A stretch of 64,000 bases of DNA from an uncultured Methanolobus sp. Lineage in GTDB: Archaea > Halobacteriota > Methanosarcinia > Methanosarcinales > Methanosarcinaceae. Below are positions 35,770-44,921 of this stretch, piece after piece (the first letter of the stretch is position 1; each line of letters opens with the position of its first letter). The notes beneath the pieces were generated by a model. It did no database searches. It was not told where the DNA came from and worked only from the letters and a program-made list of their open reading frames with translations. The position numbers and the translations under genes are program-made. The stretch is taken from the NCBI RefSeq assembly GCF_963665675.1, contig NZ_OY762426.1:868001-932000 (forward strand). The letters run 5' to 3'.

Positions 35770-36180
35770 TCAATCCACATTTTGATACTGATTAAGATAC
35801 CAATCTACTAGATAATAGTATTCAGAATTTATGTCTTCTTTTTGTGGGCATATCTTACCTGTCTTTTCAAATCCATCATATTGCCTATCTACTTTTTTGT
35901 AAAGCCTAAATTTTCCTTTATTATGGGGCGTGTTCCCGTCAATAGTTTTGAATACATATCTGTTTCTGCTTCCGCCCCTTGATGGATTATTCTTATCATA
36001 CATTCTATCTTTTGATGAAACTAAATGACTGTTTAAAAGAGCATAATTGATTTTTTCATCAAACATAGTAGTTACTTTTGTCATAACATCTTTTGATGAA
36101 AAAGCCTTATTTGAACTTGTTTCTGGATAGATAAGACTTGCAACTGCAATCCATGTTTTATCCATTTTAGTCATTGACAT
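35770..36180 (-). CDS. Hypothetical protein, 136 residues
   Basis: A basic soluble protein: WIAVASLIYPETSSNKAFSSKDV and INYALLNSHLVSSKDRMYDKN resemble a winged-helix arrangement, followed by RNRYVFKT and a Tyr-rich tail. Perhaps DNA-binding; no family name can be given. GGAG lies 7 bases before the ATG. It reads convergently to comE and is downstream of the DUF39 gene; AT-rich relative to both, hinting at recent arrival. Confidence 0.6.
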   Translation of the reverse strand: MSMTKMDKTWIAVASLIYPETSSNKAFSSKDVMTKVTTMFDEKINYALLNSHLVSSKDRMYDKNNPSRGGSRNRYVFKTIDGNTPHNKGKFRLYKKVDRQYDGFEKTGKICPQKEDINSEYYYLVDWYLNQYQNVD

Positions 36181-36278
36181 AGGTATTCTCCTGTTTCCCT
36201 ATATATTTTCATTATAGTTTTTAGAGCTATGTATAATATGTTCTGATGTGGGAATAAGCTTCAAACTGTAATCAACAT

Positions 36279-37562
36279 TCACGGATATATCCTCTCAACC
36301 ATCTCATTGAGCCTAAATTCTCCGCTCAATATTTTTTCCTTCAATCTCTCTGCAAGTTCTTCGGCTCTCTTACGGTCGGACTGCCGCAGGACAATAGGGA
36401 CATCCTGATACTTTCCTTCCATTTCAAAGTGAAGGGTTCCAAGTTCGGCAGTAAAAACTCCTCCCGGACAGACAGTTGAGCAGAATCCGCAGTTGAAGCA
36501 CTTGTATCTGTTAAGCAATATTCTGTCGTCTTTGCGCTGAATTGCTTCCATGGGGCAATCTCTGATGGGCTTGCAAAGTCCACAATCAAGACATGCATCG
36601 GGGTTGAAATTAATTGCCCGGTCAGTGTCCTTCCATGCATCTGCATATGTACTACTGCCGATCATTACTCTTTTATCGACATCGTTCACAACCATTGGAA
36701 TCTGGCTGTCTGTTTCTAGAACTGCATCAAGTACTGACTGGTTTGTTACAGGTATTGCAACCGCCCACGAGGCTATGCATTCCGGTCCGGCAGATGTTTT
36801 GAATCCACCCATGAGGGCTGCATCCATTTTGTGCATATCGGCAACTCCGGTGAGGTTTGGCTTTGCAGGGCTACTGCGTGTTCCTTCGCCGATAACAAAG
36901 CCCTCGGCTCCGTTCATGAGTACGCGCGTGCCGATTCCGATAGTCTCCATATTCGGGTCATTCTGAACCGGATTTATCTCTCCGCAACCGGAAAGTGTTG
37001 CTCCGTGCATATCGGGGCTGAACTGGGTTGCGTGAAAAATGGTATTCACAGGTTTATCGGAGCCATTCACAAAGGCTGCATAATTCTTGAATGCATGTCT
37101 GGTGGAATAGAGTTTGGCAAAAGGCATGTCTTCCAGTTTAACCTGGCTTTCTATTGTTTCTTCTTCATTTGTTACAACCGAAACATCAACTTCCTTTCCT
37201 TCAACAAGTTCTCTGAAAAGATGGCCGGCACCATAATTGTGTCTGAGTATCGAATGTGCAGTTCCAAAAACAATTACATCAAGGATTCCAAGGCTCTCGT
37301 TTGGGCAAGGGCCGACGTGAGCAGGGACACCGTTCAGAAGCACTTCTGAGGCTCTCTTAAAGTTAACAGGAGAGTTTACAGGGAAGGACAGGACAGCATA
37401 AGTTCCGCTCATAATAGCTCTTGTTGCAGTTGTTACAACATCTACATCCATACTACGGACATCTTTGCCTTTATCCACAAGTTCGGAAATCTCCTGAGCT
37501 GTCATAACCACAGCTTCTTTCCTCTCTAGTTTCTCCCTGATATCAGTTACTGAACGTTCCAA
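36279..37562 (-). CDS. DUF39 (COG1900) protein with two 4Fe-4S clusters, methanogenesis marker 16 type
   Basis: A 427-residue protein: the DUF39 domain fills residues 1-335 (GVPAHVGPCPNESLG, HATQFSPDMHGATLSGCGEINPVQND), then two ferredoxin-type motifs, CLDCGLCKPIRDCP and CFNCGFCSTVCP. COG1900 proteins act in sulfur insertion: relatives make homocysteine from aspartate semialdehyde and sulfide. Conserved cysteines (in GPCPNE and LSGCGE) are likely sulfur carriers. Its place beside comDE makes it a good candidate for converting sulfoacetaldehyde to coenzyme M, the analogous aldehyde-to-thiol step (inference). Confidence 0.85.
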   Translation of the reverse strand: MERSVTDIREKLERKEAVVMTAQEISELVDKGKDVRSMDVDVVTTATRAIMSGTYAVLSFPVNSPVNFKRASEVLLNGVPAHVGPCPNESLGILDVIVFGTAHSILRHNYGAGHLFRELVEGKEVDVSVVTNEEETIESQVKLEDMPFAKLYSTRHAFKNYAAFVNGSDKPVNTIFHATQFSPDMHGATLSGCGEINPVQNDPNMETIGIGTRVLMNGAEGFVIGEGTRSSPAKPNLTGVADMHKMDAALMGGFKTSAGPECIASWAVAIPVTNQSVLDAVLETDSQIPMVVNDVDKRVMIGSSTYADAWKDTDRAINFNPDACLDCGLCKPIRDCPMEAIQRKDDRILLNRYKCFNCGFCSTVCPGGVFTAELGTLHFEMEGKYQDVPIVLRQSDRKRAEELAERLKEKILSGEFRLNEMVERIYP

Positions 37563-37663
37563 AAGTATCCCTCGGTAATTGCTAATTATGATTTGCTTAA
37601 ATCATAATTTAAGTGTAAGTAAATATGGAACTAAAAGTAAAAAAGGTTGCAGCGATTGCTGCA

Positions 37664-38797
37664 TTAATCAACGCCAAGTATGCTGGCAAGTTCCAGGCCT
37701 TCGCTTCCAAGTTCGGCAAGCTGGTCAAATGCCTCTTCCTTGGTAATGTATTTCTCAGTTCTGGTACCATCAGATGCTTCTATCTTGATGGTAATTTCAT
37801 TCTTGACATAACCTTTTTCCAGGGATTCCCTCACAATGTCGCCGTATTGTTCTGCAATGAGCTTCAGGCAGTCAAAGACCTCATTATTGCGTACGGCATC
37901 TTCTCCATCAAGCAAAATGTGGGTCAATTTCTGGTGCTTGATGAAAAGTTCCATGTATTTTTTGGTATCTCCTACAAGGCCTGCAATATTGTCGACATTA
38001 AGTGACTGCAGGAGTTTCTCATCACCAGTGATCTCAAATTCACCCTGGTATATCTGGTATGTGTCATTATCAGAAGCAATCTTGAATTTCTGGTCGCCTT
38101 TTTTGTTCTCAAAGCTCAGATCAATGTGTTTGTCACCATCGAAGTTCATTGCACTAATAATGTAATCAGAAACATCGATCATCTTTACTTTATTTTCCTT
38201 GGAAAAAATACCTGCTTTTGTCCAGGTAGGAAGGGATAATTCGCCATAAACCTCTCTGACAGAAAGAATATCATGAGCATAAACAAGGTCACAGGAATAC
38301 TCCATTCCTGAAAAGGATGCTTTCAGAATACCTTTAAGCGAACCGTTCTTTGATGTTACAGAGTAGGCTTTATTAGCTCCGTATATGCCGGATTCAAAAA
38401 GAGGGTCCAGATTGTTCAGCAGGTCCATCTCTATCTTGTAGATGCCGCTTTCAGATTGTCTTTTAATCTGTTCCAGTTTCTGGTTCAGTTCCTTGAGTCC
38501 CTTGTCAGCGGTTTCAACACATACATCAATAACTGAGTTCCTGCATTCAAGGATTTCTTTCTCCTCTGATCCTTTTGAACGCTCGTCAACATACTGTTGA
38601 ATGTCTTTGCTGAATTCTTCGATGGCTCTGATCCTCACTTCAAGAGAGGATATCTCTTCAGTTTCCTCTTCACTGAGCTCAATAGCAGAGTTTTCAAGTG
38701 GCAGGACCTTCTTAGCCATTTCTATGAAATTGTTGAGGTCCTGAATAAAATCTCTCTGTAATGGTAATTCGCTAGAGTCCTGAAATGTATATTTCAT
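37664..38797 (-). CDS. Hypothetical protein with N-terminal coiled coil
   Basis: A 377-residue acidic cytosolic protein. Residues about 35-125 are predicted coiled coil by heptads (SSLEVRIRAIEEFSKDIQQYV..., LKELNQKLEQIKRQ). The remainder is beta-rich with a serine-rich centre and ends in a helical KYITKEEAFDQLAELG segment. No motif recognised; single gene with its own upstream AT-rich region. Confidence 0.6.
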   Translation of the reverse strand: MKYTFQDSSELPLQRDFIQDLNNFIEMAKKVLPLENSAIELSEEETEEISSLEVRIRAIEEFSKDIQQYVDERSKGSEEKEILECRNSVIDVCVETADKGLKELNQKLEQIKRQSESGIYKIEMDLLNNLDPLFESGIYGANKAYSVTSKNGSLKGILKASFSGMEYSCDLVYAHDILSVREVYGELSLPTWTKAGIFSKENKVKMIDVSDYIISAMNFDGDKHIDLSFENKKGDQKFKIASDNDTYQIYQGEFEITGDEKLLQSLNVDNIAGLVGDTKKYMELFIKHQKLTHILLDGEDAVRNNEVFDCLKLIAEQYGDIVRESLEKGYVKNEITIKIEASDGTRTEKYITKEEAFDQLAELGSEGLELASILGVD

Positions 38798-38887
38798 CCT
38801 AATCCCCGTTTTGTTTTTATTTTATTTTTAATGCTATATTCTTGCAGACATCATATATAAATTGCCACTCAGGGGATGACACGTTTT

Positions 38888-39838
38888 TTAAATTACGCTT
38901 CTGACAACTTCAAGTATCATATTCATGTATTTTGTGGCACCGTTCTTAAGGTCCATCGGATGAAGCTCACCGGATGCGAATACCTTCTCAAGTTCCTCAT
39001 AACTCTTGCATACAAGGTTGCCGCCGAATTTCTCAGGTCTTTCAAAAATGATCTCTTCATACCTTGGGCAGATGTGGTATTTAAAAAGCTCCATGACCGG
39101 GTTGTCATCAACCTGTCCTGCAGGGCAGAATGCTTTCTTCATCTTCTTCTTCAGGTCTGCTTCACTGTCATCAACGGATATGAAATTATTATTTGAAGAT
39201 GACATCTTCTCACCGTCAAGTCCCAGAATAATCGGTGTGTGGATACAGAGAGGTGCTTTAAATCCAAGTCCTGGGAGTCCTTCTCTTCCGAGCATGTGGA
39301 TCTTCCTCTGGTCAATTCCACCAACAGCAATGTCAACATCCAGCATTGCAATGTCAATTGCCTGCATGATTGGATAGACCATCTGGGATACTGCCGGGTC
39401 CTCCATCTTTCTTCCAACCTCGTCCATACTCCTTGTTGCCCTGTTCAGTGTTGTGCTACGGGTAAGTTTCAGAACATTAAGGATGTATTCCTGTCCGAGC
39501 TGGTAATCGGAACCATAGACGAATCTGGTATTCTCCTCGTCAAGTCCCAGTGCAATGAAACATCTTTTATTGTAATCTGCGATCTCACGTACCTCTTCAA
39601 GTGTTCCCTTCTTGTTGAGGTATGCATGTACATCTGCAAGAAGTACGGTTATCTTGAAACCAGCTTTCTGAAGGTCAAGAAGCTTGTTTACAGTGAGAAC
39701 GTGTCCCATATGGATCTTACCACTTGGCTCATATCCGACATAGGCTGTAGGATGTTCCTTTGTTTCCAGAAGCTGCTTAAGTTCGTCCTCAGTCACTATT
39801 TCCTGTACATTTCTTTTTATAAGCTCAAGTTTATCCAT
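38888..39838 (-). CDS. tyrS: Tyrosyl-tRNA synthetase
   Basis: Class I synthetase charging tRNA(Tyr). 316 residues, the short archaeal/eukaryal type. HIGH-like motif GKIHMGH (about 41-47), tyrosine-binding YNKR and the Q-x-D region (QAIDIAMLDVDIAVGGIDQRKIHML), and the KMSSS loop DGEKMSSSNNNF. No C-terminal S4 domain, as expected for this type. Confidence 0.95.
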   Translation of the reverse strand: MDKLELIKRNVQEIVTEDELKQLLETKEHPTAYVGYEPSGKIHMGHVLTVNKLLDLQKAGFKITVLLADVHAYLNKKGTLEEVREIADYNKRCFIALGLDEENTRFVYGSDYQLGQEYILNVLKLTRSTTLNRATRSMDEVGRKMEDPAVSQMVYPIMQAIDIAMLDVDIAVGGIDQRKIHMLGREGLPGLGFKAPLCIHTPIILGLDGEKMSSSNNNFISVDDSEADLKKKMKKAFCPAGQVDDNPVMELFKYHICPRYEEIIFERPEKFGGNLVCKSYEELEKVFASGELHPMDLKNGATKYMNMILEVVRSVI

Positions 39839-39994
39839 AGATTCACCTTATAAATCGTGGAATGTATAATCACATCTGCCTTTAAATGCTTTTTCTTATT
39901 TCACGCTTTGTCCGAAAATTGGATACTTTTCGCTCAAGAATAGGTTATTGTGGGAGACGATAAAATCAAAAAACAAAGTAAATGTCAATGACAT

Positions 39995-41356
39995 TTACTC
40001 ATACTCTGGGCTTTCTACCTTTCCCATAAATAGAATACATCCAGTTCTCTTATCCTCTATAAAGAACATAAAGGGATGATTTGCTTTGAAATCTCTTATA
40101 GGTTCGACACTTTCACATTCGTCCATTACTACTGCTGTTGCGGCTGCAGCTTCTGTTCCTTTTTCCTGCACATCAACAAAAGCCTGATGGATGACTTTAG
40201 ATATTTTTAACCTCTCATCAGAGATTCCGCTAAAAGTTGCGTTATTATCATCAAATGCATCCTTCATTCCCATCTCTTGGAGTTGATTGGCTAGCTCGGT
40301 CTTAGTTTCAAATTTGAATTTTGGAAGCCATGTTCTGACTTCGTACTTAGAATCCATATTTGATTTTAACGTATTGTAGTCATTAAAGGAAAAAGAAGTT
40401 TCAAATTCTTCAATTGCATTCTCGTTTGGAAGAACAATGTACATGCAAAGATCGTTTCCTTTGTATGGCAACTCCAGAATCTTTGCATTTGAGTTTTCTC
40501 CATAATTGAACTTCCTTTTTGCATACATGGTTTCTACAGTTATTTCTTCATCTTGTGATGGATAAAAAGACTGATTCTGTGTATTTTCTTTATCAAACTC
40601 ATTCTTCCATTTTCCATTAAAGTAAATTGCATTTGTAAGAATCAATCGTGTTCCAGAATTGATTACACCATCAGGAATCAAATCCTTTATTTTATCATTA
40701 GTCTTGCTTTCAACCCAATCATTTATCATGACTCTCGAATTTTCAGGCTGATTTACAAAATCTACTTTTGCTACTTTTCCAGAATAGTAATTTACAGCAT
40801 TGGAAATGTATTGTTGCTTTATATCAAAGTCTTTCTGCATCCACAATGCATTTGCAGTTTCCAGTTCATATTCACTATTCTCTGAATTTATTTCACTGAT
40901 TACATCCTTTGAGCTCATTCCCAAAACAGCCTTATTAAGTGGAAAATTGAACACATTTGCCATTTGTTCTTTAGTGGAATTCTCAGCACCATCATAGCAC
41001 ATTGCTACTGCGGTGAAAATGCTGTACGGAGAAAAGAAAACGTTTTGCTTATTTTCGACTATGACCATTGAATACATATCAAAGGCAAAAGCATTGTTTG
41101 CAGTTGCAATATCATAGTTTTCAACTGAGTCGGCGTTTATTGTAGAGTTAATATCAATTATATTTTCATTTGTCACAGATTCATTAATTTCTACAGAATC
41201 TATAATTGTCAGATTAGTTGAATTAGATAGAACATTTGAATCCATAGAAAAATTCGTGTTTGATGAATTATTTGTATTTGTGTCTTCAACACACCCTGCA
41301 CAGAGTAATACAAATAAACTTAGCAAAGAGATTAAAATGACTTTACTTATTTTCAT
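39995..41356 (-). CDS. Serpin (serine/cysteine protease inhibitor) lipoprotein
   Basis: A 453-residue serpin preceded by a signal peptide with lipobox LCAGC (C22) and a 60-residue Asn/Ser-rich linker, so tethered on the cell surface. Core serpin patterns are NVFFSPYSIFTAVAMCYDGA, LTNAIYFNGKWKNEF and the hinge VDVQEKGTEAAAATAVVM. The hinge has small residues that permit loop insertion, so it should be inhibitory. The end is FKANHPFMFFIEDKRTGCILFMGKV. The reactive-centre bond is near MDECESVEP. Serpins are sporadic in archaea, suggesting lateral acquisition. Confidence 0.9.
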   Translation of the reverse strand: MKISKVILISLLSLFVLLCAGCVEDTNTNNSSNTNFSMDSNVLSNSTNLTIIDSVEINESVTNENIIDINSTINADSVENYDIATANNAFAFDMYSMVIVENKQNVFFSPYSIFTAVAMCYDGAENSTKEQMANVFNFPLNKAVLGMSSKDVISEINSENSEYELETANALWMQKDFDIKQQYISNAVNYYSGKVAKVDFVNQPENSRVMINDWVESKTNDKIKDLIPDGVINSGTRLILTNAIYFNGKWKNEFDKENTQNQSFYPSQDEEITVETMYAKRKFNYGENSNAKILELPYKGNDLCMYIVLPNENAIEEFETSFSFNDYNTLKSNMDSKYEVRTWLPKFKFETKTELANQLQEMGMKDAFDDNNATFSGISDERLKISKVIHQAFVDVQEKGTEAAAATAVVMDECESVEPIRDFKANHPFMFFIEDKRTGCILFMGKVESPEYE

Positions 41357-41427
41357 GTATTATAGTGAATGTAATACTTATTTAACTCTTTTCAATTTTA
41401 CATGTAAGTTATATTTGTAAATATTCA

Positions 41428-41850
41428 CTCTGTAGGATTCCTGTTTATAATAATGACATAAACTTTTCTCGTTTTCATTTCCACAAAACAATAAGAAAGC
41501 TAAAAACAAAGTAACCATCCGCCGAAGGCGGCACATTCCGATGTTGTCATACAGAAGAATATTCCAAAAATTATTTTATTTATGTCGCGAGATCTACAAA
41601 AGGCATGCAAAGAATGTATTCCTCTGTACTGTTCAAATTACTTCCTTTCATCTTGTGGGAAAACGCCGGCTTCGCCGTGTCCTTCGGGATCACTTAAGTT
41701 ATTCATAATCTGTGATAAATCAGTTTGTAAACTGATAACAATTCAATTATCTACTTTGTAAAGAAGATTGTTGCATTCATTTCAGACTATTGGCCTGATA
41801 AACCCGACCTGCTTACCTTAAAGTTTTAATGGCAGAATTTCTACAGAGCC
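41428..41850 (+). repeat. Dispersed hairpin repeat, copy D (forward, longest)
   Basis: Starts CTCTGTAGGATTCC and ends GGCAGAATTTCTACAGAGCC, so the ends form an inverted repeat. It contains GCTAAAAACAAAGTA, CCGCCGAAGGCGG (41519-41531), CACATTCC, GTGGGAAAACGCCGGC, a GCCGGC-TTC-GCCG stem whose last pair has decayed, TCC-TTC-GGG (about 41655-41689) and AAGTTATTCATAATC. An extra segment near 41730-41800 lengthens it. It fills the gap between the serpin promoter region and the Thg1-like gene; no ORF. Confidence 0.8.
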
Positions 41851-41907
41851 AAAAAATAATCGTGTATACATCAGGCAAAATTAAGAAAAACCATACAAAG
41901 ATCCATT

Positions 41908-42648
41908 TTACTCTTCTGTATTTTTAGCAAGTATTTTCTGCAGGAATGCCGCTCCCTCTTCAGAAGAGAACAGAGGAATCTCATATTCAGCAAACACTTT
42001 TGTCCTTGTACTGGTAGTTTCGACATTAAGCTGAGGGTTGAATCCTTCAATCTCGATCTCTTTTTTCATCACCATAATTCCACGTCTTTGCCACGTGGGA
42101 ACTTTAGAGATATTGATCCCTCTTTCAAAAAGCAGCTCATGCATGTCTGAAGATACTTTGTTCTTAAGCATCCTTGCAGCTTCTTGTTCTTCCATGCCCT
42201 CTGAAATCAAGGTGTAGTAAGCGTAGGAATTGATACAATTACGCCATGCTTCGTTCTGTCTCCAGATGAGATATTCACGAACGTCTTCTTCATGGATTGG
42301 AATAATTCTTGAATCGAAGGAAACCGGTTCTTCAAGATCCAGTACCATGCTGAAAGCACTGCTGATATAAGATGGAATAGTCGAATCAAGTTTCTCTATC
42401 CTGCCGTCAAAGGCATCATCTCTGAAAAAGAAACTGATCTCATCAGAAAAAGTATAGGCAAACACAGGGCTTAATCCGCTTTTCTTGAAAAAAGTTTCAA
42501 TAGCCTTTACAATTGCGGATGTGAACTTTTCATCATAAGGTTTCTCAAAACCCATGCGTGCCAGTGCATTCTTAAAATTCCTGCCATCAATGCGCACAAT
42601 CACAGGCGGTATGCAACGCAGATCTGAATAGATCTCTCGCCTCTTCAT
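41908..42648 (-). CDS. tRNA(His) guanylyltransferase / Thg1-like 3'-5' polymerase
   Basis: Thg1 superfamily enzyme that adds nucleotides to tRNA 5' ends in the 3'-5' direction. 246 residues, with metal-binding carboxylates in VRIDGRNFKN (D21) and YTFSDEISFFF (D69, E70). The tail motif NPQLNVETTSTRT is of the archaeal type. Whether it adds G-1 to tRNA(His) or repairs truncated tRNAs is unknown here. It starts 3 bases after the PRC-barrel gene stop and shares its transcript. Confidence 0.9.
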   Translation of the reverse strand: MKRREIYSDLRCIPPVIVRIDGRNFKNALARMGFEKPYDEKFTSAIVKAIETFFKKSGLSPVFAYTFSDEISFFFRDDAFDGRIEKLDSTIPSYISSAFSMVLDLEEPVSFDSRIIPIHEEDVREYLIWRQNEAWRNCINSYAYYTLISEGMEEQEAARMLKNKVSSDMHELLFERGINISKVPTWQRRGIMVMKKEIEIEGFNPQLNVETTSTRTKVFAEYEIPLFSSEEGAAFLQKILAKNTEE

Positions 42649-42651
42649 GAA

Positions 42652-42921
42652 TCAGTCTTCTTCTTCAACTTTATTGGCTTTTCTGAACTTGTTCACAACA
42701 TTTCTCACAAGCACGATATCGCCTGAAGTGACAACCCACCTGTAAGGAAGAATGACTCCTTTTGAAGTGACGTCAAAAACATCTCTGTTGATGTCCGAAA
42801 CAGCAAGTCCTCTTACCTGTCTTTCATCGACGTCTAACACAAGGTCAGCGACTTTACCTACATATGTACCGGTTTCGGTATAAATGTTCAATCCAAAAAG
42901 TGAAGTTATGTCTGCACGCAT
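42652..42921 (-). CDS. PRC-barrel domain protein
   Basis: An 89-residue single-domain beta-barrel protein (LFGLNIYTETGTYVGKVADLVLDVDERQVRGLAV), the fold of RimM C-termini and CdvA N-termini. Archaeal stand-alone versions are common and may bind RNA or act in cell division. Upstream of the Thg1-like gene in one operon, which favours an RNA link. Confidence 0.85.
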   Translation of the reverse strand: MRADITSLFGLNIYTETGTYVGKVADLVLDVDERQVRGLAVSDINRDVFDVTSKGVILPYRWVVTSGDIVLVRNVVNKFRKANKVEEED

Positions 42922-43052
42922 GATATCCCTACCCTCTTTTATTTTACTTATATATGAATATTTGTATGTATATCGGAAATTTCGTGTCTTATGTCCTCTT
43001 TTACTCTCTAAACCGACTATAAACCTGACTGGATTTCTAAATACTTCAAAGA

Positions 43053-43976
43053 TTATATCCTTATTGTTGCGATTCCCTCTTTAACCGCTTCAGCTGATCT
43101 TCGCAGGGCACATGCTTCCCTCTCAGTGAGTTCCAGCTCTATGATCTGCTCAACACCGCTTCTTCCAAGTTTCACAGGCACGCCAAGACAAATATCATGC
43201 TGCCCGTATTCACCATTAAGGAATGCAGATGCAGGGACAATTTTCTTTGTATCATTGAGTATGGCTTCCACCATAATTGAGATAGCAGCAGAGGGTGCGT
43301 AGAAAGCACTTCCATTTTTCAGGTGAGCCACGATCTCAGCACCGGCATTGACTGTCCTGTCTACGATTCTGTTGATAGTCATCTCGTCCATGAGCTTGCT
43401 CAGTGGAATTCCTGATACAGTTGAATATTCAGGAAGCGGGACCATTGAGTCTCCATGTCCTCCTAGCACCATAGCATTAACATCCCTGACTGAACAGTTC
43501 ATTTCTTTTGCAATGAATGATGTAAAGCGGCTTGAATCCAGCAGCCCACTCATTCCAAAAACCCTGTTCCTGTCAAACTGGGTGCAGCGAAGTGCTGCAT
43601 AGGTGATAATATCAAGAGGATTAGTTACGGTCATTATAATTGATTCAGGCGCATATTTCTGGATATTTTCACAAACCTGTTGTGTGATTTTGATATTGGT
43701 TGCCAGCAGGTCACTTCTGTCCATTCCCGGTTTGCGTGCAATTCCTGCCGTGACTACGACAATATCTGAATCAGCAATATCTGCATAGTCATTTGTCCCT
43801 GTTACATCTACATCGTAACCCATAAGCGGAGCCGCCTGAAGGATATCGAGAGCTTTTCCCTGTGGCAATCCTTCAACGATGTCAACCATTACAACATCTG
43901 CTATGTTGAGTTCCGCCAGTCTCTGGACTGTGGTGGCACCTACATTGCCTGAACCGATAACTGCAACTTTGTTCAT
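43053..43976 (-). CDS. mdh: Malate dehydrogenase, LDH-like type
   Basis: NAD(P)-dependent oxidation of malate to oxaloacetate in the cytosol. 307 residues: nucleotide-binding GSGNVGATT (8-16), acidic ribose-binding VDIVEG, TAGIARKPGMDRSDLL with the substrate arginines in the mobile loop, VTNPLDI and the catalytic histidine in VLGGHGDSMVPL. The arginine rather than glutamine in GIARKPGMDR supports malate over lactate. Confidence 0.93.
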   Translation of the reverse strand: MNKVAVIGSGNVGATTVQRLAELNIADVVMVDIVEGLPQGKALDILQAAPLMGYDVDVTGTNDYADIADSDIVVVTAGIARKPGMDRSDLLATNIKITQQVCENIQKYAPESIIMTVTNPLDIITYAALRCTQFDRNRVFGMSGLLDSSRFTSFIAKEMNCSVRDVNAMVLGGHGDSMVPLPEYSTVSGIPLSKLMDEMTINRIVDRTVNAGAEIVAHLKNGSAFYAPSAAISIMVEAILNDTKKIVPASAFLNGEYGQHDICLGVPVKLGRSGVEQIIELELTEREACALRRSAEAVKEGIATIRI

Positions 43977-44152
43977 TTAATCTCCTGCGGGTTTGAATTA
44001 ATGCATGGTATAAATATGTAATTACTTTATAATTACTTGCCAAATTGGAAACTCAATCAACATATATAATAATAGAGCTTATTTTATTTAGCACTTGCAG
44101 CCGGGAAATATAGTTATCAATACCCTCTGTTATAAGGTGTAGGGGATACATC

Positions 44153-44899
44153 ATGCTTACAAGTACTTACATTCACATGCCGCGGATTGGTGCAACCGTG
44201 GAAAAAAAGATATGGTCCAACGGGATCAAAACCTGGGACGAATTCATGGATAATCACAATTGTCTCCTGATACCGCCTTCCAAGAAAGATATGATTATGA
44301 CAGGAATCCAGGATTCGGTCGAACGTCTTGAATGCCGTGACTTCGAGTTCTTTGCAAAATCATTGCCTTCATCCGAACACTGGAGAGCTTTCAGGGAGTT
44401 CTCTGACAAAGTAGCTTATGTGGATATAGAAACCACAGGCCTGTCTCCCGGAAGTTCATATATCACAGTTGTTGGGATATATGATGGAAAGGAAGCCAGA
44501 ACATTTGTAAAAGGTATTGACCTTGATGATATTGTGGATATCTTCCCAAAATACGAGTATCTTGTGACCTTCAACGGTGCAAGATTCGATCTGCCTTTCA
44601 TAAAGCGTGAGTTTCCTGAAATAGAGTTCAACCAGCTTCATGCAGATCTTATGTATCCTCTGCGCCGCATAAAGCTCTCAGGCGGTTTGAAAAATATAGA
44701 ATGTGAACTGGGAATCTCAAGGGCAGAGGAAACCGTAGGTATCAGCGGTTTTGATGCGGTGCGCCTGTGGCACCAGTACGAACGCGGCGATGAAGAAGCT
44801 CTTGATCTGCTCTTAAAGTACAATTGTGAGGATATTGTCAATCTCAAGACTATTATCGACATGACACTTCCTCGTTTTATAGAAAACAAGTTCTCTTAA
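44153..44899 (+). CDS. RNase H-like DEDD exonuclease (YprB-like)
   Basis: A 248-residue protein with the exonuclease fold. VAYVDIETTGL carries the DxE pair (about residues 87-89), LVTFNGARFDLPFI the second aspartate, and YNCEDIVNLKTI the last. The first 75 residues are a helical lead that recalls a helix-hairpin-helix segment (PRIGATVEKKIWSNG). Probably a 3'-5' nuclease for DNA or RNA. It lies 22 bases upstream of uvrC and so is likely a repair accessory. Confidence 0.8.
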   Translation: MLTSTYIHMPRIGATVEKKIWSNGIKTWDEFMDNHNCLLIPPSKKDMIMTGIQDSVERLECRDFEFFAKSLPSSEHWRAFREFSDKVAYVDIETTGLSPGSSYITVVGIYDGKEARTFVKGIDLDDIVDIFPKYEYLVTFNGARFDLPFIKREFPEIEFNQLHADLMYPLRRIKLSGGLKNIECELGISRAEETVGISGFDAVRLWHQYERGDEEALDLLLKYNCEDIVNLKTIIDMTLPRFIENKFS

Positions 44900-44921
44900 T
44901 AACTATCTAATTAAGCTCAGC

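Noticed and set aside
41908..42648. Thg1-like gene linked to a tRNA-His gene
   Set aside because: No tRNA-His is present in the window; the operon partner is a PRC-barrel protein.
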